The notes under the pieces were generated by a model. The model was not told the DNA's origin and did not search any database. It worked only from the letters and a program-made list of their open reading frames with translations. The position numbers were made by a program, and so were the translations under genes. 10,655 nucleotides of DNA from CARZYU01 sp964370085 (GTDB lineage: Bacteria; Bacillota_I; Bacilli_A; RF39; UBA660). Of the stretch, positions 1 through 6,218 are shown in pieces. Positions within the stretch are counted from its first letter, which is position 1, and every line of letters starts with the position of its first letter. The stretch spans positions 1 through 10,655 of the forward strand of contig CAYJHI010000035.1 of assembly GCA_964370085.1 (NCBI GenBank), read 5' to 3'.

Positions 1-1
1 T

Positions 2-607
2 GACGAACCAAAAACTGTTGCTGACAAAGAAGAAAAGTTAGATGATCCTGTTAAAACAGAAGAATCTAAAGGAATAGATCAAAAAACTGGAACACCATTA
101 GATGAAGCAATGGAAAAAATAAGACAAACTGTTGAAGAAAAAGTTGTGAGCAAACCGATTAGTACAAGTTCTACAAATAAAGATATTAAAGATATAATGG
201 CTGAGAGAGAGCTTGTTAAGGTTCGTTCTAATGTTATTGAAAATCAAACTAATAATCTTAATCAAACAAATCAAGATCTTAAAGGTGAATTAGCAGCAGC
301 GTATTTAAAAGCAAAAGAAGAAAAAGCAAAAGAAGATCAAGCTAGAATAGAAGCTGAAATAGAACAATTGAAATCTGCTAAAAATGAACTTGCAAGAAAA
401 GAACAAGAAAATCATGAAATCAAAGAAGAAGTTGCAAAAACACAAGAAAATGTGAATGCTGTTGAAGCGATGCTTCAAAGTGGAGATTATGCTAAAGTAC
501 TTGAGTATATGGAACAAAATAATATCGTTCCTGGTACTAAACAAACTGAAGGTGTAATTCAACTGTCAGCAACCAATGATATGAATACAGGTTCAACAAA
601 AAGATAA
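2..607 (+). CDS. Unrecognised coiled-coil protein, 3' end only
   Basis: The reading frame is open from base 2 to a TAA at 605-607, so the gene starts before the window and 201 codons of its 3' end are seen. An ATG at 110 is internal to this open frame, has no good ribosome binding site, and is probably not the start. The first ~65 residues are acidic, low-complexity and probably disordered, rich in E, K, D and T. A long stretch from about residue 70 to 160 of the fragment is dense in E, K, Q and A and looks like a coiled coil. A less charged tail follows, containing SGDYAKVLEYMEQNN. No membrane segment or catalytic motif is visible in this part. I do not recognise the family. A structural, surface or cytoskeleton-like role is possible, but nothing in the fragment proves one. 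A terminator begins at its stop codon, so it ends its transcript. Confidence 0.75.
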   Translation, partial: DEPKTVADKEEKLDDPVKTEESKGIDQKTGTPLDEAMEKIRQTVEEKVVSKPISTSSTNKDIKDIMAERELVKVRSNVIENQTNNLNQTNQDLKGELAAAYLKAKEEKAKEDQARIEAEIEQLKSAKNELARKEQENHEIKEEVAKTQENVNAVEAMLQSGDYAKVLEYMEQNNIVPGTKQTEGVIQLSATNDMNTGSTKR

Positions 608-634
608 CATGTCTAGACATGTTATTTTTCTTTT
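605..634 (+). terminator. Intrinsic terminator after the coiled-coil gene
   Basis: Bases 605-624 form a perfect 20-base palindrome (taacatgtct/agacatgtta), followed by a T-rich run at 625-634 broken by one C. The stop codon TAA is the first three bases of the stem. The same stem also carries the -35 box of the next promoter. Confidence 0.85.
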
Positions 635-642
635 GTTATAAT
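614..642 (+). promoter_or_regulatory. SigA-type promoter for the TSCPD / Ca-ATPase operon
   Basis: A -35 box TAGACA (614-619, 5 of 6 matches to TTGACA) lies 17 bases before a perfect TATAAT (637-642). The bases before the -10 are TGT, which gives an extended -10 (TGn). The -35 lies in the downstream half of the preceding terminator stem. Transcription would begin near 649, and the ribosome site AGGAGG (654-659) follows, 7 bases before the ATG at 667. Confidence 0.8.
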
Positions 643-666
643 TAACTTATAATAGGAGGAGATAAA

Positions 667-918
667 ATGTATAGACACAAATTAAAAGGCGTATGTGCCA
701 ATGAAATCGTTTTTGATATTATCAATGATCGAGTGTACAATGTAAAGTACGATGGAGGATGCAGCGGTAACCTACAAGCCATTAGTAGATTAGTAGAAGG
801 TCAAGAAGTAGACTATGTTATAAAAAAACTAAGAGGAATCGAATGTAATGGAAAAGGGACATCGTGTCCAGATCAACTTGCCAAAGTATTAGAAGAAATT
901 AAACAAGAGAGTAGATAA
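667..918 (+). CDS. TSCPD-domain four-cysteine protein (TIGR03905 family)
   Basis: This 83-residue soluble protein is a single TSCPD domain. The name-giving motif is seen as GTSCPDQLA at about residues 64-72. Four cysteines (C10, C32, C60, C67) fall at places typical of the TIGR03905 four-Cys family, together with the glycine-rich GGCSGN turn at 30-35. The family is uncharacterised. The same domain also occurs at the C-terminus of some adenosylcobalamin-dependent ribonucleotide reductases, where the cysteines suggest a metal or thiol role. The start is clear: AGGAGG lies 7 bases upstream and a strong extended -10 promoter just before that. The stop TAA overlaps the ATG of the calcium ATPase gene by one base (TAATG), so the two genes share a message and are probably translationally coupled. 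A link to metal or ion handling is inference from that pairing only. Confidence 0.88.
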   Translation: MYRHKLKGVCANEIVFDIINDRVYNVKYDGGCSGNLQAISRLVEGQEVDYVIKKLRGIECNGKGTSCPDQLAKVLEEIKQESR

Positions 919-3521
919 TGAAGTACTATAATCAAAAAGTAGAAGAAGTACTAGAAGAGTTAAATAGTAAAGAAATTGGTTTAAGTGAAAAAGAAGCATC
1001 AAAGAGATTAAAAGAACTAGGTAAAAATAAACTAGAAGAAGGTAAAAAACAGTCCAAATTAGTAAAATTTTTAAGTCAGTTTAATGATCTTCTGATCATA
1101 ATCCTTATCTTTGCAGCCATCTTTTCTTTTGTGATTGCCATTATTGAAAAAGAGTCTTTTACCGATAGTATTATAATAATCGCTATCGTTATATTAAATG
1201 CCGTTCTAGGTTTTATTCAAGAAGCTAAATCAGATAAAGCAATCGAAGATTTAAAGAAAATGCAAGATAGTAAAGTTAAAGTTAAAAGAGATGATAAAGT
1301 TATCTTAATCAACAGTGAAGATGTTGTAATAGGGGATATATTAGTTTTAGAAGCAGGTAATGTTATATGTGCTGATGCTAGAATTATTTGGGAAGCTGCT
1401 CTTAAAGTAGAAGAAGCATCACTAACAGGTGAATCAATACCAGTAGAGAAGACAACTGATAAATTAAAGGATAATATACCACTGTCAGAACGATTTAACA
1501 TGTTATATTCAGGTACTAGTATTGTTTATGGAAAATGTCTTGCCATTGTAACTGCGACAGGTATGAATACCGAATTTGGAATAATTGCCAGTAGTTTAAA
1601 TGATCAAATAAAAGAACAAACTCCACTACAAAAAAGAATTAAAGGTATAAGTAAAGTTATATCAATAGTAATAGCTATCGTAATTGTTATTATGTTTATA
1701 ATAGGGCTATTACAAGGAATGTCGCTAGGTCACATATTGATGTTATCAATCGCTCTAGCAGTAGCAGCTATACCAGAAGGATTACCTGCTATCATTACCA
1801 TAACTCTTTCCTTAGGTATGAGTGCCCTTGCTAAGAGAAAAGCAATAGTACGTAAAATGTCTTCAGTTGAAACATTAGGTACTACTGAAGTAATCTGTTC
1901 TGATAAGACAGGTACTATTACTAAAAACAAAATGACTATCAGAGGATTATATTTCTCTAATAAACGATATAGTACAGAAAAACTACCAGAAGACAATCTT
2001 TTACTAGCTACAATGATACTTAATAATGACGTTGAAAAAAGTAAAAATAAATATTTAGGTGATCCAACAGAAATAGCCCTTTATACTTATGCTGAAAAGA
2101 TAATGGATGTAGAAAAATTCCAAGATAATCATCCTCGTATTGATGAATTACCATTTGATTCAGAACGAAAGATGATGTCTACTATCAATAATTATTCAGA
2201 TAAATTAACTCTTTTCACTAAAGGAAGTTTTGATTCTATTATAAAAAGATGTACTAAAATATATGAAGATGGAAAAGTTATTAAGTTAACTTCTATCAAA
2301 ATAAAAGAATTAAAAGAAATAGAACAAGAAGAATCTTCAAAAGCTTATCGAGTTCTAGCGTTCGCTTATAAACCGTTAACTAAAAATTATCAAGTTGATA
2401 ATAAATTAGAAGAAGAATTGATCTTTTTAGGATTTAATTACATGATTGATCCACCAAGAGATGATGTTAAAGAGTCTATCGCTCTATGCAAAAGTGCTAA
2501 TATCAAGCCAATTATGATAACGGGAGATTCTCTAGCAACAGCTATTGCCATAGGAAAAGAAGTTGGTATCTTAGAAAATGAACATGAAGCGATCGAAGGA
2601 ATTGAATTAGATAAATATTCAGAACAAGAGATGATTGAAGTAGTAAAAAGATATTCTGTGTATGCCAGAGTAAGTCCCCTTAATAAAGTCAGTATTGTCA
2701 AAGCATGGAAGAAAAATAATAAAATAGTAGCAATGACAGGAGATGGAGTTAATGATGCTCCTAGTATTAAAAGTGCTGATATAGGTATCGGTATGGGTAT
2801 TACAGGAACAGAAGTGTCAAAAGGAGTAGCAGACATTATCTTAGTAGATGATAGCTTTTCTACTATCGTAAAAGCAGTAGAAGAGGGGAGAAGAATCTTT
2901 GATAACATAAGAAATGTTTTAGTCTATTTGTTATCTGCTAATATTGCTGAAGTATTAGTAATATTCATAGGTATGATTGCAGGTTTAGAAATACTATTAC
3001 CAATTCAAATATTATATGTTAATCTAGTAACAGATTCAATTCCGGCTATTGCCCTAGCATTTGAAAAAGCAGAACAAGGTATTATGACAAGAGAAATAAG
3101 AAAGAAAGACTCATCGTTTTTCACACCTTTCTTAATTAGTAAAATAATTAGTGCCTCAGTTATAAAAGCAGCTTTAATCTTAATGATTTTCTTCTTAAGT
3201 AATAAAGTACACGGTATAGAAGTAGCAACTACACTAGCATTTCTATCTCTAATAATGCTAGAAATGATATTTGCCTATTCCAGTAGAGATTTAAAAAATT
3301 CTCTATTAAATAGAAATATTTTAAGTAATCCTGTTATGAATAAATGTATGATAGGAGTCATAATCTTACAATTAATAGTATTCTTTACTCCTATAAAAGG
3401 TATATTTAATATTGAAACACTAGATCCAATATTATATTTATATGTCATAGTAATGGTTATCTGTGCTTTTGTTGTAAACGAATTACTAAAAAAAATATTT
3501 GTAACATTCTTTAAAGATTGA
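918..3521 (+). CDS. Calcium-transporting P-type ATPase (P2A, SERCA/PMCA-like)
   Basis: This 867-residue membrane pump most likely exports Ca2+ from the cytoplasm using ATP. Domains run in the usual order: N-terminal cation-ATPase segment (1-50), M1-M2 (~53-100), actuator with TGES (170-173), M3-M4 with PEGLP (286-290), phosphorylation site DKTGT with D329, nucleotide domain with KGSF (K435), DPPR (511-514), TGDS (535-538), hinge TGDGVNDAP (607-615), then M5-M10 (~664-860). Residues aligned by motif with the SERCA calcium ligands are all present: E287, N675, E678, N702, T705, D706 and E782. This favours Ca2+ over other P2 substrates, and perhaps two sites. Length is normal for bacterial members. 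The ATG overlaps the TSCPD gene stop, with only a weak purine-rich site (about 907-911) before it, so translation probably depends on coupling. TGA is the stop, and a terminator starts there. Substrate is inferred, not shown. Confidence 0.93.
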   Translation: MKYYNQKVEEVLEELNSKEIGLSEKEASKRLKELGKNKLEEGKKQSKLVKFLSQFNDLLIIILIFAAIFSFVIAIIEKESFTDSIIIIAIVILNAVLGFIQEAKSDKAIEDLKKMQDSKVKVKRDDKVILINSEDVVIGDILVLEAGNVICADARIIWEAALKVEEASLTGESIPVEKTTDKLKDNIPLSERFNMLYSGTSIVYGKCLAIVTATGMNTEFGIIASSLNDQIKEQTPLQKRIKGISKVISIVIAIVIVIMFIIGLLQGMSLGHILMLSIALAVAAIPEGLPAIITITLSLGMSALAKRKAIVRKMSSVETLGTTEVICSDKTGTITKNKMTIRGLYFSNKRYSTEKLPEDNLLLATMILNNDVEKSKNKYLGDPTEIALYTYAEKIMDVEKFQDNHPRIDELPFDSERKMMSTINNYSDKLTLFTKGSFDSIIKRCTKIYEDGKVIKLTSIKIKELKEIEQEESSKAYRVLAFAYKPLTKNYQVDNKLEEELIFLGFNYMIDPPRDDVKESIALCKSANIKPIMITGDSLATAIAIGKEVGILENEHEAIEGIELDKYSEQEMIEVVKRYSVYARVSPLNKVSIVKAWKKNNKIVAMTGDGVNDAPSIKSADIGIGMGITGTEVSKGVADIILVDDSFSTIVKAVEEGRRIFDNIRNVLVYLLSANIAEVLVIFIGMIAGLEILLPIQILYVNLVTDSIPAIALAFEKAEQGIMTREIRKKDSSFFTPFLISKIISASVIKAALILMIFFLSNKVHGIEVATTLAFLSLIMLEMIFAYSSRDLKNSLLNRNILSNPVMNKCMIGVIILQLIVFFTPIKGIFNIETLDPILYLYVIVMVICAFVVNELLKKIFVTFFKD

Positions 3522-3545
3522 CAAGTCCACTTGTCTTTTTTTCTT
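3520..3545 (+). terminator. Intrinsic terminator after the Ca-ATPase gene
   Basis: The inverted repeat gacaagt (3520-3526) / acttgtc (3529-3535) surrounds a tight turn, probably a 6-bp stem with a 4-base loop, and is followed by seven T residues (3536-3542). The hairpin begins in the last two bases of the TGA stop codon. Confidence 0.85.
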
Positions 3546-3559
3546 CTAAATAGTAAAAT
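3531..3559 (+). promoter_or_regulatory. Probable promoter for the ABC transporter gene
   Basis: TTGTCT (3531-3536, 4 of 6 matches to TTGACA) stands 17 bases before TAAAAT (3554-3559, 5 of 6 matches to TATAAT). The -35 lies in the downstream arm of the terminator and its first T, the same arrangement as at 614-642. The ribosome site GAGGAG (3569-3574) is 5 bases before the ATG at 3580. Confidence 0.45.
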
Positions 3560-3579
3560 GTATTAGATGAGGAGTAACT

Positions 3580-5304
3580 ATGAAATTAAAAACAACACTA
3601 TCTTTCTTTAAAAGATATTTTTATAATGAGAAAAAACTATTTATAACAGCTTTTGTCCTTACGTTTATAGGAGCAGTACTAGGAATATTCTATGGAATGT
3701 TTGTAGGAGTTGCCAGTGAATATGTTATTGAAGGTGCATTCACTTCCGCGATTATTACATTACTTATTTATGTTACAGTAGCGGTTATAGATACAATCTT
3801 TTTTGAAAGACTAGGAACACTAAAAATTAATGTTTTATGTAATAATTTAATGGAAAAAATAAGTTTTGATGTTTTCCGCAAAGTATCAAAGTTACCTGCT
3901 AAAGCTTTTGAAGACATGAGTAGTGGAGAACTGATAAATCGTATCAATACAGATGCCACTAGAATATCTGACACGCTAGGACAATTAATCAACACTGTCT
4001 TAGCACTTTTCACAAGTCTTGCAATCTTAATATTTATCTTCTTTAACTCATGGATTATAGGTCTAGAAATAATGTTTTATATGCTAATAATGTTTTTTAT
4101 CTCAAGAAAATACTTACCTAAATTAAAAGAAGAACAAAAGAAAATAACTGAAAAAAATGATGAAGCAGTTGCCGAAATAAGTGAAACAATAAGAGGTATC
4201 AGAGAAGTAAAAGCTCTTGGAATAGGTCCTAAAATAGTAACAAGAATGAAACTTATTATAAAAAACATCTATGATCGTACTAGAAAACAAAGTACTCTAG
4301 AACAAAACTATAACGCTCTAACTTACACTCTTTCTACTATATTAGAAACAACTGTCTTCATAACAGCAGTATTATTAATATCTCAAGGGTCTCTATCATT
4401 TGGTTTCTTCATAACAATGACTTACTACGTATATCGTTTTAATTATTCAGTCCAAACAGTTATGAATATAACTAAATCTTATCAAAAGATGTTAGTATCA
4501 ATCGACCGTATAAAAGAGATAACAGAAAATAAACTATATCAAGATGAACAATATGGAAAAATAGAAACTACTGATATAACAGGTAAAATAACCTATCAAG
4601 ATGTTACTTTTAAGTATAGTAATGAAGACAAGAACGTATTCGAAGATTTAAACTTAGTTATTAACCCTAAAGAAATAACTGCCATTGTCGGAAAATCAGG
4701 TCAAGGTAAAACTAGTTTGTTTAATTTACTATTAAGATATTTTGATGTCGATAAAGGACAAATATTAATAGATGATATCAACATAAAAGATTTTACAGAA
4801 GATAGTTTTAGAAAAAATATATCAATCATTAGACAAGATCCCTTTCTTTTTAATAAAACAATTAGAGAAAATCTAGAAATGATTGATGACAAAATTACAT
4901 TTGAAGAAATAACTAAAGCTTGTCAAACAGCTGAAATAGATGAATATATTAAAAGTCTCCCTAAAGGATACGACACTATTATCGGAGAAGGTGGAGTAAA
5001 CTTATCGGGTGGACAAAAACAAAGGCTTGCTATTGCTAGAAGTCTTCTAAAGAAAAGTAAAATTATTTTATTTGATGAAGCTACTAGTGCTCTAGATAAT
5101 GCTAATCAAGAAAAAATTAAACAAGCAATTAACAATCTTGCCAAAGATCATACAATTATTATAGTGGCACATCGACTTTCAACTATCGAAAATGCCGATG
5201 TTATACACCTAGTAGATAGTGGTAAAATAGTAATTAGTGATACTCACCAAAATCTTATGAAAAAGTCAGAGATATATCAAGATTTATATAACAAAGAAAG
5301 TTAA
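3580..5304 (+). CDS. ABC half-transporter, fused membrane and ATPase domains (exporter type)
   Basis: This 574-residue protein is one complete half of a type IV (MsbA/LmrA-like) ABC exporter and would work as a dimer in the cytoplasmic membrane. About six membrane segments are seen: ~21-45, 55-75, 135-156, 158-176, 250-268 and 272-290. The nucleotide-binding domain (~338-574) has all its motifs: Walker A GKSGQGKT (371-378, K377), Q-loop Q419, signature LSGGQ (475-479), Walker B ending in D499 with catalytic E500, D-loop SALD (503-506) and switch H531. Nothing appears degenerate, so the protein should hydrolyse ATP. There is no partner half beside it, since both neighbours end in terminators, so a homodimer is the simplest reading. 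It could also pair with a half encoded elsewhere. The cargo (lipid, peptide or drug) cannot be read from the sequence. The start is supported by GAGGAG 5 bases upstream. Confidence 0.93.
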   Translation: MKLKTTLSFFKRYFYNEKKLFITAFVLTFIGAVLGIFYGMFVGVASEYVIEGAFTSAIITLLIYVTVAVIDTIFFERLGTLKINVLCNNLMEKISFDVFRKVSKLPAKAFEDMSSGELINRINTDATRISDTLGQLINTVLALFTSLAILIFIFFNSWIIGLEIMFYMLIMFFISRKYLPKLKEEQKKITEKNDEAVAEISETIRGIREVKALGIGPKIVTRMKLIIKNIYDRTRKQSTLEQNYNALTYTLSTILETTVFITAVLLISQGSLSFGFFITMTYYVYRFNYSVQTVMNITKSYQKMLVSIDRIKEITENKLYQDEQYGKIETTDITGKITYQDVTFKYSNEDKNVFEDLNLVINPKEITAIVGKSGQGKTSLFNLLLRYFDVDKGQILIDDINIKDFTEDSFRKNISIIRQDPFLFNKTIRENLEMIDDKITFEEITKACQTAEIDEYIKSLPKGYDTIIGEGGVNLSGGQKQRLAIARSLLKKSKIILFDEATSALDNANQEKIKQAINNLAKDHTIIIVAHRLSTIENADVIHLVDSGKIVISDTHQNLMKKSEIYQDLYNKES

Positions 5305-5323
5305 AAAAGTACTTTCTTTTTTT
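5293..5323 (+). terminator. Intrinsic terminator after the ABC gene
   Basis: A 9-bp stem AAAGAAAGT (5293-5301) / ACTTTCTTT (5311-5319) surrounds a 9-base loop that starts with the TAA stop codon, and T residues run on to 5323. The last codons of the gene form the upstream arm. The stem is AT-rich and therefore moderate in strength. Confidence 0.75.
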
Positions 5324-5335
5324 AATAAAGTATAT

Positions 5336-5341
5336 TATAAT
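5336..5341 (+). promoter_or_regulatory. Possible -10 box for the nucleotidase gene
   Basis: A perfect TATAAT lies at 5336-5341, 23 bases before the start codon at 5365. No convincing -35 is present: the bases 17 upstream read TTTCTT inside the terminator T-run, and there is no TGn extension. The ribosome site is GAGGGA (5355-5360), 4 bases before the ATG. Confidence 0.4.
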
Positions 5342-5364
5342 ACTGATACGAAAAGAGGGAAGTC

Positions 5365-6165
5365 ATGATTAGCATCAGAAACATTGAACGATTAGAAACA
5401 TTCAATAATAACAATACATATATTTTAATTGATTTTGATCGTACTTTAACAGATAACAAAAGTATAGGATCATGGAATATTATTTCAAACAGTGACTTTG
5501 TTAATAAAGAATTTGCAAATGAAATAGATAGTTTATATAAATACTATCGACCACTTGAAATTAATAATAAAATAAGTTATGAAGAAAAAAGAAAGATATT
5601 ACCAGAATGGTGGCAAAAAAACATCGATTTAATTATTAAGCATGAAGTTAGCGAAGATATGATAACAAGTGCTGCCTTTGACGTTACTAAGATGAATTTT
5701 AGAGAAGGCGCTAAAGAGTTTTTAGAAAAAGCAGCTTTAGCGTATATCCCAGTTATAATAGTATCAGCAGGAATAGGTAATTTTATTGACCAGTTTCTTC
5801 AAATTGAAGGGTGTAACTATAAAAATATTTCTATTGTTTCAAATATGTTAGAATTTAAAAACGGAGTTGCAACAGGTATTAGAAATGAATTGATTCACAC
5901 TTTCAACAAAAGAGATATTATTTTGCCAGAAGAAGTAAAAAGAAACGTTGTTAATCGTGGTAAAGCTCTAATCTATGGAGACACAATAGGAGATGCTAGA
6001 ATGCTTCCAAGTAATAAACACACATTCAAAGTAGGTTTTTTAGAACAAGAAGAATACAAAAATAAAAGTGCCTATACTAAAGAATTTGATATAGTGGCAA
6101 CAGATAACATGTCATATACTAAATTACATCAGAAAGTAAAACAGTTAAATAATATATATAGATAG
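5365..6165 (+). CDS. HAD-family 5'-nucleotidase resembling cytosolic 5'-nucleotidase III (UMPH-1)
   Basis: This 266-residue soluble protein most likely removes phosphate from nucleoside monophosphates. It has the HAD catalytic set: motif I DFDRT (D23 nucleophile, D25), motif II in SAGIG (S134), lysine K182 in FNKRD, and motif III GDTIGD (D206, D210). Beyond the general HAD fold, long stretches recall eukaryotic UMPH-1/NT5C3: YY followed by EIN and EEK with E65 at the place of the substrate-selecting glutamate, PEWW (80-83), SAGIG (134-138), VSNMLEF (158-164), ELIHTFNK (175-182), and GDARM (209-213). The human enzyme prefers pyrimidine monophosphates such as UMP and CMP; whether this one does is inference. 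Length is close to the human cytosolic form. The gene stands alone between two terminators, so its context gives no pathway. A general HAD-IB phosphatase with another substrate is the main alternative. Confidence 0.8.
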   Translation: MISIRNIERLETFNNNNTYILIDFDRTLTDNKSIGSWNIISNSDFVNKEFANEIDSLYKYYRPLEINNKISYEEKRKILPEWWQKNIDLIIKHEVSEDMITSAAFDVTKMNFREGAKEFLEKAALAYIPVIIVSAGIGNFIDQFLQIEGCNYKNISIVSNMLEFKNGVATGIRNELIHTFNKRDIILPEEVKRNVVNRGKALIYGDTIGDARMLPSNKHTFKVGFLEQEEYKNKSAYTKEFDIVATDNMSYTKLHQKVKQLNNIYR

Positions 6166-6188
6166 AAACAAATAGGTTTCTTTTTTTT
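6164..6188 (+). terminator. Intrinsic terminator after the nucleotidase gene
   Basis: A short stem agaaac (6164-6169) / gtttct (6176-6181) with a 6-base loop is followed by a run of T to 6188. The TAG stop codon supplies the first bases of the stem. The stem is short, so some read-through to the PBP gene is likely. Confidence 0.7.
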
Positions 6189-6189
6189 G

Positions 6190-6215
6190 TTTTAACATAC
6201 ACTTAAACAGGTGAT
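6190..6215 (+). repeat. Duplicated leader element, copy 1 (before the PBP gene)
   Basis: This 26-base sequence (ttttaacata, then C, then acttaaacaggtgat) matches 9486-9511 at 25 of 26 positions; the only difference is C6200 against T9496. It ends exactly 3 bases before the ATG, as does copy 2. The last seven bases (AGGTGAT) are a ribosome binding site complementary to the 16S rRNA tail, and the other 19 are not explained by ribosome binding. It contains CATACACT, which resembles a sigma-E -10 box (CATACAnT), but no fitting -35 is seen. Confidence 0.8.
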
Positions 6216-6218
6216 AAA

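Noticed and set aside
2438..2908. 156-codon open frame on the minus strand inside the Ca-ATPase gene
   Set aside because: It lies wholly opposite the conserved hinge and P-domain coding region of a clear gene and has no recognisable product or ribosome site. The other minus-strand frames (for example 305-562, 1217-1501, 1730-1996, 7220-7459, 8141-8419) are shadows of the same kind.
3519..3521. TGA read as tryptophan (Mycoplasma code)
   Set aside because: A terminator hairpin starts at this TGA, ftsW also ends in TGA, tryptophan is encoded by TGG throughout, and none of the large genes contains an in-frame TGA.
6196..6203. Firm call of a sigma-E promoter (CATACACT)
   Set aside because: The -10-like match is good, but no ATATT-type -35 lies at the right distance, copy 2 differs by one base, and no sporulation gene is proven here. 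It is kept only as an idea within the duplicated-leader finding.
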